Made by a program: the position numbers and the translations under genes. From positions 1 to 32,399 of the forward strand of contig NZ_CAMJVK010000015.1 of assembly GCF_946221515.1 (NCBI RefSeq): a stretch of 32,399 bases of DNA, in the 5' to 3' direction. Below the pieces are notes generated by a model. That model was not told the origin of the DNA. It ran no database searches and saw only the letters and a list, made by a program, of their open reading frames with translations. This stretch comes from an uncultured Fenollaria sp. Its GTDB lineage: Bacteria > Bacillota > Clostridia > Tissierellales > Peptoniphilaceae. This document shows, piece by piece, positions 23,493 through 30,162 of the stretch (positions are counted from its first letter, which is position 1; each line of letters begins with the position of its first letter).

Positions 23493-24804
23493 AGTATTTA
23501 TACTTACTATGGGCTGCTCAAAAAACGATGTAGACTCAGAGACTATGGCATATAAATTAAAGAATCATGACTACACTATAATAAATAATCCAAATGAAGC
23601 TGATTATATAATCATAAACACTTGTTCTTTTATAAATGCAGCTAAGGAAGAGTCGATAGAGGCTATCTTTGATATGATTAATCAAAAAAAGGAAGGCGCT
23701 AAGATTATAGTTAGCGGCTGTCTTGCTCAAAGATACTCAAAAGAGTTAAAAGAAGAGATTCCTGAGATAGACATTATAGTTGGTACAGGTAATTTTCAAA
23801 ATATTTCCGAAATAATTAAAGAATATGAAGAAAACAATAAAGATGATGTTTACATCGACAACATCAATGCTGATATTGAATATATAGAGAAAGATGCTGC
23901 GGACATCACTGAATATGTTAAAATTGCTGAGGGCTGTAACAATAACTGCTCTTACTGCATCATACCAAAGCTTAGAGGCAGACTTAGATCGAGGTCCATT
24001 GATGACATAGTTAATGAGATTAATCATCTATATAAGCTTGGCACGAGAGAAGTCATTCTTATCGCACAAAATACAACAGATTATGGCATGGATATATACT
24101 CAAGGCCATCACTGGCTATGCTTTTAAAAGCAATACTTGAAAGAACTAAGATGCCTTGGATCAGAATTATGTATTTATATCCAGACAATATCACAGATGA
24201 ATTAATCGAAACATTTAACTCATCAGATAGGATACTTAAGTACATGGATATACCACTTCAACACGCATCAGACCACGTTCTTAAGATGATGAATAGACAT
24301 ATCAATAAAGATGAAATTCATGATTTAATCACAAAACTAAGGACTAATATAGATGATTTAGTTTTAAGAACTACCTTCATAGTCGGCTTCCCAGGCGAGA
24401 GAGAAGAAGATTTTGAAGAGTTACTTGCTTTTATTAAGAAAGAGAAATTCGATAAGCTTGGCGTCTTTGAATATAGTGATGAAGAAGGCACAAGAAGCTA
24501 CTCTTTTAGCGAGAAGCTTGATGAAAAGACTAAGAGAAGTAGAAGAGACGAGATTATGGATGCACAAATGGATATCTCAAGAGAAAGTCTTGAGAAGAGA
24601 GTCGGAACAGTTATGAAGTGCTTAGTTGAAGACGGTGATGCTGGCGAATACACTCTAAGAAGCTTTATGGACGCACCTGATGTCGATGGAGTAATTTACT
24701 TAAGTAGCGATGAGGAGCTAAGCCCAGGTAGCTTTGTAGATGTCAAGATTACAGAAGCACTTGACTATGACTTAAGAGGTGAAATTTATGAACCTAGCAA
24801 ATAA
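23485..24804 (+). CDS. rimO: Ribosomal protein S12 methylthiotransferase RimO
   Basis: Radical SAM enzyme that adds a methylthio group to an aspartate of S12. From TTG 23485 it is 439 aa. N-terminal cluster cysteines: TMGCSKNDVDSE (Cys11), INTCSFI (Cys47), SGCLAQRY (Cys79). Radical SAM motif EGCNNNCSYCIIPKLRG: Cys151, Cys155, Cys158; the IP-LRG continuation fits RimO rather than MiaB. A TRAM domain ends the protein (VEDGDAGEYTLRSFMDAPDVDG split across about 372-395). Start: GTG 23467, GTG 23476 and TTG 23485 are all in frame; only TTG 23485 has an SD at proper spacing (GGTGA, 23475-23479) and it gives the N-terminus relatives have. It overlaps ftsK by 8 bases. Confidence 0.92.
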   Translation: MNKVFILTMGCSKNDVDSETMAYKLKNHDYTIINNPNEADYIIINTCSFINAAKEESIEAIFDMINQKKEGAKIIVSGCLAQRYSKELKEEIPEIDIIVGTGNFQNISEIIKEYEENNKDDVYIDNINADIEYIEKDAADITEYVKIAEGCNNNCSYCIIPKLRGRLRSRSIDDIVNEINHLYKLGTREVILIAQNTTDYGMDIYSRPSLAMLLKAILERTKMPWIRIMYLYPDNITDELIETFNSSDRILKYMDIPLQHASDHVLKMMNRHINKDEIHDLITKLRTNIDDLVLRTTFIVGFPGEREEDFEELLAFIKKEKFDKLGVFEYSDEEGTRSYSFSEKLDEKTKRSRRDEIMDAQMDISRESLEKRVGTVMKCLVEDGDAGEYTLRSFMDAPDVDGVIYLSSDEELSPGSFVDVKITEALDYDLRGEIYEPSK

Positions 24805-25327
24805 AATTACAATGTTTAGGATATTATTACTACCTATTTTTGTACTAAGCTATTACTATGATCAAAGTGGTATATCAAGTCTAGCAATATTTCTTTTGGG
24901 ATCTTTTAGCGACTTTTTAGATGGCTACGTTGCTAGAAAGTACGATATGATTACTGATTTTGGCAAGTTCATAGACCCTATAGCAGATAAGATACTTGTA
25001 CTAAGCGCCTTCATCTTGTTTATAGAAAGGGGCTTCGTTGAGCCATGGGTAGTCATAGTAGTTTTGTTTAGAGAATTACTTATCTCGGGCTTTAGGATGC
25101 TTGCTGCGAAGAAAAATATATCCATAGCAGCCGACATCTTCGGTAAGCTTAAGACTACAACACAGTTTTTCTCAGTAATATTTTTCTTCTTAACAATTAT
25201 TTTGATAAATAGAAATATGTATATAATAGGAAAGGTGTTATTATACATTTCCGTAGCACTAACAGTTTTATCGATGATAAACTATTTATATAAAAATAAG
25301 GAAGTATTCAATGGAACAATGCAATAA
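24788..25327 (+). CDS. pgsA: CDP-diacylglycerol-glycerol-3-phosphate 3-phosphatidyltransferase
   Basis: Membrane enzyme that makes phosphatidylglycerol phosphate, the committed step to phosphatidylglycerol. From ATG 24788 it is 179 aa. The CDP-alcohol phosphatidyltransferase motif is complete: D42FLD45G46YVAR50, then G59 and FIDPIADK with Asp63 and Asp67. Several hydrophobic segments cover the rest (about 8-24, 30-42, 70-90, 120-140, 150-170). ATG 24788 is preceded by AGAGGTGA; the in-frame GTG at 24779 is within that site and is rejected. It overlaps rimO by 17 bases and pncC by 17. Confidence 0.93.
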   Translation: MNLANKITMFRILLLPIFVLSYYYDQSGISSLAIFLLGSFSDFLDGYVARKYDMITDFGKFIDPIADKILVLSAFILFIERGFVEPWVVIVVLFRELLISGFRMLAAKKNISIAADIFGKLKTTTQFFSVIFFFLTIILINRNMYIIGKVLLYISVALTVLSMINYLYKNKEVFNGTMQ

Positions 25328-25778
25328 GATTATTGAAATACTAAAAGAAAATAATTTAAGCATTTCAGGCGCCGAGTCAATAACAGGAGGCCTTGTTTCG
25401 AGCGAGCTAGTTAAGGTATCAGGCGCATCTGATGTCTTTCGCGGAACATTAGTTTCATATCAGTCATCGGTTAAGATAAATACACTGAAGGTAGATAGCG
25501 AATTGATTGATAAATACACTCCAGTATCTATCGCAGTACTATCGGCCATGCTAGATGGAGCTAAGGCGTTTTTCGAAAGTGATATTGTCTACGCTATAAC
25601 AGGAAGCGCTGGACCAACATCATATGACGGTATACCAGTTGGACTCGTTTACTATGGACTAAGCTATAAAAATCATCAATATTTACATAAAAAGATTTAT
25701 AGCGGCTCAAGATGTGATATAATGGAAGAAGCGAAGAAGGATTTAATCGATTTAATATTAGAAATAATAAGTAAATAA
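25311..25778 (+). CDS. pncC: Nicotinamide-nucleotide amidohydrolase PncC (stand-alone CinA C-terminal domain)
   Basis: Probable deamidase of nicotinamide mononucleotide (pyridine nucleotide salvage). 155 aa, only the CinA C-terminal domain: NNLSISGAESITGGLVSSELVKVSGASDVFRG carries the AES-TGG signature (residues about 20-26), then YAITGSAGPTSYDGIPVGLVYYG and a C-terminal SRCDIMEEAKKDLIDLIL. The N-terminal MoeA-like domain of full CinA (about 410 aa), usual at this position between pgsA and recA, is missing. G-A-GP is written here as GSAGPTSYDG, a mild variation. Start ATG 25311 lies in pgsA. Confidence 0.88.
   Translation: MEQCNKIIEILKENNLSISGAESITGGLVSSELVKVSGASDVFRGTLVSYQSSVKINTLKVDSELIDKYTPVSIAVLSAMLDGAKAFFESDIVYAITGSAGPTSYDGIPVGLVYYGLSYKNHQYLHKKIYSGSRCDIMEEAKKDLIDLILEIISK
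25715..25723 (+). promoter_or_regulatory. Possible extended -10 promoter for recA inside pncC
   Basis: TGATATAAT (25715-25723) is a perfect extended -10 located 69 bases before the recA start and within the pncC coding sequence. No good -35 is present (TTTATA at 25696-25701 is the nearest). It could give recA transcription separate from the long upstream operon. It may also be chance in AT-rich coding DNA. Confidence 0.35.
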
Positions 25779-25791
25779 TAGAGGTGAAAAA

Positions 25792-26853
25792 ATGGACATG
25801 AACGAAAAAGAAAAAGCTCTTAATGAAGCTTTGAAAAAGATTGAGAAAGATTTTGGTAAAGGCTCAATAATGAGACTTGGCGATCACGCTAAGCTTAATA
25901 TTGAAAGTATCCCAACTGGCTGCTTGTCACTTGACATGGCTTTAGGTATTGGCGGTATTCCAAAGGGAAGAATCATCGAGATCTACGGACCAGAATCAAG
26001 TGGTAAGACTACATTAACGCTACACGTAATAGCTGAATGTCAAAAGAAAGGCGGCACAGCTGCTTTCATAGACGCAGAACACGCTTTGGATCCTCAATAT
26101 GCAAGAAACCTAGGGGTTGACATCGATAAGCTTATAGTGTCTCAACCAGACAATGGTGAACAAGGCCTTGATATTGCAGAAGCACTTGTTAGGAGCGGCG
26201 CTGTTGATCTAGTTGTTGTTGACTCAGTTGCAGCACTTGTACCTAAGACTGAAATCGAAGGAGCTATGGGAGATGCGACTATAGGTCTACAAGCAAGACT
26301 TATGTCACAAGCGATGAGAAAGCTTTCTGGTGTTATATCAAAAACAAATTCAACAGTAATATTCATTAACCAATTAAGAGAAAAGATTGGTATCATGTTC
26401 GGTAGCCCTGAAACAACTACTGGTGGTAAGGCATTGAAGTTCTATTCATCAGTAAGACTTGATATAAGAAAGTTTGATGTAATCAAGCAAAAAGAAGAGA
26501 CAGCTGCAGGAAAGAAGGAAGACGTTATCGTTGGTAACAGAGTTCGTGTAAAAGTTGTTAAGAACAAAGTTGCTCCTCCATTTAAGGTAGTTGAATTTGA
26601 TATCATGTATGGAACAGGTATCTCCAGGGAAGGCGACATCTTGGATGTTGCAGTTGATAGAGGTATAGTTGATAAAGCTGGTGCGTGGTTCTCATACAAC
26701 GGTGAAAAGCTTGGCCAAGGAAGAGAAAATGTTAAACAATTATTCAAAGAAAAACCTGAGCTTATGGAAGAGATAGAATTAAAGGTTAGACAAGCTTACA
26801 AGAAAGAAGACGAAGAAGCTGCAGAAGAAGCAGAACAAAACACAGAAGAATAA
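25792..26853 (+). CDS. recA: Recombinase RecA
   Basis: DNA strand-exchange ATPase and SOS co-protease. 353 aa, normal. Walker A GPESSGKTT (66-74), Walker B LVVVDSVAALVPK, L1/L2 region with INQLREKIGIMFGSPETTTGG (split: INQLREKIGIMFG, SPETTTGG), and the usual acidic C-terminal tail (KKEDEEAAEEAEQ). ATG 25792 follows GAGGTGA. No Gram-positive LexA/DinR operator (CGAAC-N4-GTTCG type) is visible in the 200 bases upstream. The Mre11-like gene begins ten bases after the stop. Confidence 0.98.
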   Translation: MDMNEKEKALNEALKKIEKDFGKGSIMRLGDHAKLNIESIPTGCLSLDMALGIGGIPKGRIIEIYGPESSGKTTLTLHVIAECQKKGGTAAFIDAEHALDPQYARNLGVDIDKLIVSQPDNGEQGLDIAEALVRSGAVDLVVVDSVAALVPKTEIEGAMGDATIGLQARLMSQAMRKLSGVISKTNSTVIFINQLREKIGIMFGSPETTTGGKALKFYSSVRLDIRKFDVIKQKEETAAGKKEDVIVGNRVRVKVVKNKVAPPFKVVEFDIMYGTGISREGDILDVAVDRGIVDKAGAWFSYNGEKLGQGRENVKQLFKEKPELMEEIELKVRQAYKKEDEEAAEEAEQNTEE

Positions 26854-26863
26854 AGTTGATATA

Positions 26864-27865
26864 ATGAAATTTGTATTTATAACAGATACACATATAAAAG
26901 AAAAAAATCCTATAAATAGACTTGATAATTATTTTGAAACGGTAATTAATAAGATTGACGAGGCTGCTCACTTTGCAGTTGAAAACAATGTTAATTTTAT
27001 AGTTCACGGTGGAGATCTTTTTGATACTCCAACCGTTTCAACTATTTGTCTTGTCAAATTTAATAGGATTCTTTTTTATTTAAAAGAGCATAATATAAAA
27101 TTTTACATCGTTAGCGGCAATCACGACATCTATGGGCGTAATCCTGATACCCTTCCTAGAACGCATTTAGGCTTACTCGAGTCATTTGGCGTAGTTAAGA
27201 TGCTTGATAGAGAAAGTACCATCGAAGAGAACTTTGCTAATGGCAATAGCGTTAAAATTATAGGCACGCCATATATATACAAGATGGACGCTGAAGATAA
27301 AGAAGCCTATTTACTAAGCGAATATGACAAGAAAGATGGCGAGTTCCTAATCAATGTTGTTCATGGAATGCTATTAGAAAAGCCATTTATTAAAGAGATA
27401 GAACACACTGTTGTTACTGATATAATCAATACTAAGGCCGACCTTACTCTTTCAGGCCACTATCACACAGGCTTTGGCATAATTAGTCTCAATGGCAGGA
27501 CGTTTTTAAATCCAGGCTCACTTACAAGGTGCTCAAACACTACTGAAGAGTACAAGAGGATGCCTCAGTATGCCTTAATCGAGATCAATGATGATTTAAA
27601 ACCAAAGATTGAGCTTATCGATGTGAAGTGCGCAAAACCTGGATATGAGGTCTTAGATAGAGAGTATATCGAAAAGCACAAGAATGATAAATTAGAAGTT
27701 CTTAATTTTGAGAACACCATAAAAAAAGCGGCTGACTTTGATAAGTATGACTACTACAGCGTTTTTGAAGAGATAATCAAAGCTGAAGGCGTTGAAAAAG
27801 AAGTTATAGATGAGGCGAAGAAGCGATTAGAGAAAGCGGAGGAAGATATCCATGGTCAAGATTAA
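26864..27865 (+). CDS. Mre11/SbcD-like metallophosphoesterase (DNA repair exonuclease family)
   Basis: Probable Mn-dependent nuclease subunit of an Mre11-Rad50 type complex. 333 aa. The five phosphoesterase motifs are present: ITDTH (Asp8, His10), HGGDLFD (Gly49-Asp54), SGNHD (84-88), VVHGM (His about 167) and SGHYHTGFG (about 197-205). A C-terminal region of about 110 residues (from EINDDLKPKIELIDV) could act as capping or ATPase-binding part. ATG 26864 is ten bases past recA. Its end overlaps the start of the Rad50-like gene by 14 bases, so the nuclease and ATPase are coupled, as sbcD-sbcC usually are. Substrate and direction cannot be read from sequence. Confidence 0.88.
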   Translation: MKFVFITDTHIKEKNPINRLDNYFETVINKIDEAAHFAVENNVNFIVHGGDLFDTPTVSTICLVKFNRILFYLKEHNIKFYIVSGNHDIYGRNPDTLPRTHLGLLESFGVVKMLDRESTIEENFANGNSVKIIGTPYIYKMDAEDKEAYLLSEYDKKDGEFLINVVHGMLLEKPFIKEIEHTVVTDIINTKADLTLSGHYHTGFGIISLNGRTFLNPGSLTRCSNTTEEYKRMPQYALIEINDDLKPKIELIDVKCAKPGYEVLDREYIEKHKNDKLEVLNFENTIKKAADFDKYDYYSVFEEIIKAEGVEKEVIDEAKKRLEKAEEDIHGQD

Positions 27866-29015
27866 TAAGATAGATCTAATAAATTTTCAGTCGCATAAGT
27901 TTACTTCGCTTGACTTTGATGATGGACTAAACGTCATCGTCGGACCATCTGATAATGGTAAGACAGCTATACTAAGAGCGATACGCTGGGTACTTTTTAA
28001 TGAGCCACAAGGCATGGGCATGCTAAGGAACAACGAAGATTTTGTTTCAGTTAGACTTTACTTTAACAATGACTACTCAGTTGAAAAAAAGCGCTCGAAA
28101 AAAGAAAATCTATATATTATTTATAATGAAAAGACTGGCGAAGTTCAAGAGTTTAACAGCTTAAGGACAGGGCTTCCACCAGAAGTATCAAACGTGATGA
28201 AGATAAAAAAGATTACGCTTGATAAGTCTAATGATATAAACTTCAATATACAGTTTCAGCATGACGGACCTTTTATGTTTAGCTATACAGCGACACAAAA
28301 GTCGGCTCTTATCGGCAAGATGTATAATCTAGATGTCGTTGACAAAGCCATTGACGATACGAATAAGGATATAAAATCACAAAAGTCGGATATCAAGAGG
28401 ATAAATGAAGAGATTAAAGAGCTTGATGAAAAGATATTAGCATATAAGGATATTGAAAAGGAAGAAAAATTACTTAAGGATAGAGAGACGCTTACTAAAA
28501 ATATAGAAGACGCAGTAGAAAAATTAAAGCTGATAAATTCACTTAAAGCTAGACTTGATGATAATAAGAAAAATAAAGACTATTTACTTGATAGAATAAA
28601 GGACTTCGACAAAGTGTTATCAAACGAAGCGCTTATATCGAGCACGGCGAAGGCTTACGAAGTTTTAGAAAGCTACAAAACTTACAAGACAAGGCTTGAT
28701 AAGATAAAAAATGAAATTAATAATACTGAGGCTATTTACAAGAAAAGTAAAAATATAACAGAAAAGCTCGACATTGACAATACCATAGCGAGGAACTTAA
28801 ACGTTTTTACTAAGCTAAATGAACTCAAAAAGCGTTTGAGCGACGTATCGGCATCTATTGACAAGGGTAGATACTTTATTAAGGATAACGACGAAAATTT
28901 AAACAGAGACTTAAAAGAGTATACAGAGCTATTAATTAAGCTGAAGAAGTGCCCATATTGCAACTCGGACGTTGATAAGGCACACATTGACATGATTGTG
29001 AAAGAATATTTATAA
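27852..29015 (+). CDS. Rad50/SbcC-like ATPase, N-terminal half ending at a zinc hook
   Basis: A 387-aa protein that matches only the first half of Rad50. The N-lobe has INKIDLINFQSHKFTSLDFDDG (split as INKIDLINFQSHKF and TSLDFDDG), Walker A GPSDNGKT (31-38), a conserved RAIRWVLFN and Q-loop segment NFNIQFQHDGPFMF (130-143). Residues about 160-360 are charged, Lys/Glu/Leu-rich coiled coil. A CPYC motif (367-370) follows: the form of the Rad50 zinc hook CxxC. The chain ends 17 residues later, with no signature motif or Walker B. Those are found in the gene at 29255. SD AGCGGAGGA precedes ATG 27852, inside the nuclease gene. The family is, to my memory, seen in Firmicutes and their phages but not characterised. 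Confidence 0.86.
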   Translation: MVKINKIDLINFQSHKFTSLDFDDGLNVIVGPSDNGKTAILRAIRWVLFNEPQGMGMLRNNEDFVSVRLYFNNDYSVEKKRSKKENLYIIYNEKTGEVQEFNSLRTGLPPEVSNVMKIKKITLDKSNDINFNIQFQHDGPFMFSYTATQKSALIGKMYNLDVVDKAIDDTNKDIKSQKSDIKRINEEIKELDEKILAYKDIEKEEKLLKDRETLTKNIEDAVEKLKLINSLKARLDDNKKNKDYLLDRIKDFDKVLSNEALISSTAKAYEVLESYKTYKTRLDKIKNEINNTEAIYKKSKNITEKLDIDNTIARNLNVFTKLNELKKRLSDVSASIDKGRYFIKDNDENLNRDLKEYTELLIKLKKCPYCNSDVDKAHIDMIVKEYL

Positions 29016-29025
29016 AGGTGATATT

Positions 29026-29262
29026 ATGGATTATACAAACAGACTTGAGGCCTTGAAGGACAGTTTAGACAAGGCAAAACTGAATAAGGTTAAGTACGAA
29101 GAAAGGCTTAATATACTTCTTAATGATAGGGATAATATCATTAAAGAGATAAAAGCTCTTGGTATTGAGCCAGAAAATCTTGAAGCAGAGATAAAGAATT
29201 TAGAAAATAAAATAGCTACAGACATTACTAAGGCTGAGGAGCTTTTGAAAGACAATGAATAA
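29026..29262 (+). CDS. Short coiled-coil protein between the two Rad50-like halves
   Basis: A 78-aa protein, almost wholly charged helix (RLEALKDSLDKAKLNKVKYEERL; then a Gly-Ile-Glu-Pro break at about 46-49 and NLEAEIKNLENKI). AAGGTGA stands before ATG 29026, so it is translated on its own. It overlaps the next gene by 8 bases in another frame. Its position corresponds to the upper part of the returning coil of a full Rad50, so I infer it packs against the coil of the N-terminal half or joins the two halves. No catalytic motif. Length is too short for a separate enzyme. Confidence 0.72.
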   Translation: MDYTNRLEALKDSLDKAKLNKVKYEERLNILLNDRDNIIKEIKALGIEPENLEAEIKNLENKIATDITKAEELLKDNE

Positions 29263-29911
29263 TTACGCTTTAGAGATAGACAGAATTAAAAAATTTAATA
29301 AGTCTCTAGAGAACAAGATTTTGCAAGACAAGACCAAGAAGGAGATGCTACTTGAGAAGAAGGCATCGCTTGCGAAAGAGGCGGAGCGCCTTGATGAGAA
29401 GAACATGATCTTCGAAAAGACCAAACTGCTTTTAGAAAAGACGAGTGACTACGCTAGAAAAGAGGCTATAAAGAGCATTGAGAATATGGTTACAGGCGCA
29501 CTTCATGAGATATTTGCTTCGCAAAGCAAGTTCGTTATAGAAGAGAAGAGCATCAATGGTAAGGTCGCTGTCGACTTTTTTCTAGAAGACGAGGTCGATG
29601 GTGAGAAGATAATGACTGACCCGCAAGAGCAAAGAGGCGGGGGCTATGTTGATATAATCTCACTTGCGCTGCGCTTCGCAATGATAGAAGTATTTAATCC
29701 CAAGATCGAAGGACCGATACTGCTTGACGAGCCAGCAAAATTCGTTTCAGAAGATTACATCTACAATGTTGCCGAATTTTTATCCAAGGTGAGCGAAAGC
29801 TTCAATAGGCAGATAATCATGGTTACACACTCAAAGTATCTATCGAACATTGGCGACAAGACCTTTGAAGTAATTAAGCGTGACAATGTTTCAGAAGTAG
29901 TGGAGAAGTAG
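29255..29911 (+). CDS. Rad50/SbcC-like ATPase, C-terminal half
   Basis: A 218-aa protein holding the second half of an SMC/Rad50 ATPase head. Residues 1-75 are coiled coil (KKEMLLEKKASLAKEAERLDEKN). The ABC signature is QRGGGYVDIISLALR (126-140), Walker B GPILLDEPAKF (153-163, Asp158, Glu159), D-loop region VSEDYI and switch histidine THSK (191-194). There is no Walker A, which lies in the gene at 27852, so ATP binding needs both proteins. The signature RGGG in place of LSGGE is a feature I recall from uncharacterised Firmicutes/phage homologues. Start ATG 29255 after GAGGAG at 29237-29242. The 63-aa membrane protein gene follows three bases after the stop. Confidence 0.85.
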   Translation: MNNYALEIDRIKKFNKSLENKILQDKTKKEMLLEKKASLAKEAERLDEKNMIFEKTKLLLEKTSDYARKEAIKSIENMVTGALHEIFASQSKFVIEEKSINGKVAVDFFLEDEVDGEKIMTDPQEQRGGGYVDIISLALRFAMIEVFNPKIEGPILLDEPAKFVSEDYIYNVAEFLSKVSESFNRQIIMVTHSKYLSNIGDKTFEVIKRDNVSEVVEK

Positions 29912-29914
29912 CTA

Positions 29915-30106
29915 ATGATTATAAAGATCTTAATTGGATTCGTAAAAGTGATCTTTATGATAGCGTTTTTCCCTATAATCTTACTTCTATCTTTATTTAA
30001 TAATGATAAATATACTAAGCATAAAAAAGTAAAGAAGCAAGCGAAAAAAGACGATCTTGCTTGGATAGATAGACTTGAGGAGCTAGACGCACTGATAGAC
30101 GATTAA
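29915..30106 (+). CDS. Small membrane protein of unknown function
   Basis: A 63-aa protein. Residues about 2-28 are hydrophobic (IIKILIGFVKVIFMIAFFPI continuing ILLLSLF), one membrane segment, followed by a basic stretch (KHKKVKKQAKK) and a short acidic helix (WIDRLEELDALIDD). By the positive-inside rule the C-terminus is cytoplasmic. TGGAGAAG six bases before ATG 29915 is a fair SD. Only three bases separate it from the Rad50-like C-half, so it is in the same transcript. I do not recognise the family. Confidence 0.65.
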   Translation: MIIKILIGFVKVIFMIAFFPIILLLSLFNNDKYTKHKKVKKQAKKDDLAWIDRLEELDALIDD

Positions 30107-30122
30107 TTGAATACTTATAAAG

Positions 30123-30150
30123 AATGGCTATGATTGATCTCATAGCCATT
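30123..30150. terminator. Hairpin between convergent genes
   Basis: Perfect 11-bp stem AATGGCTATGA (30123-30133) / TCATAGCCATT (30140-30150) with a six-base loop, between the end of the long plus operon and the end of the minus-strand mutase gene. U-runs on either side are short, so it may be a modest terminator for both, or act together with factor-dependent termination. Confidence 0.65.
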
Positions 30151-30162
30151 TATAATGCAAAA

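Noticed and set aside
27852..29911. Reading the three Rad50-like parts as one gene broken by frameshifts
   Set aside because: Each part has a start codon and SD, breaks fall at the hook and in the coil rather than in conserved motifs, and no motif is lost. A check against relatives is still listed in the findings.
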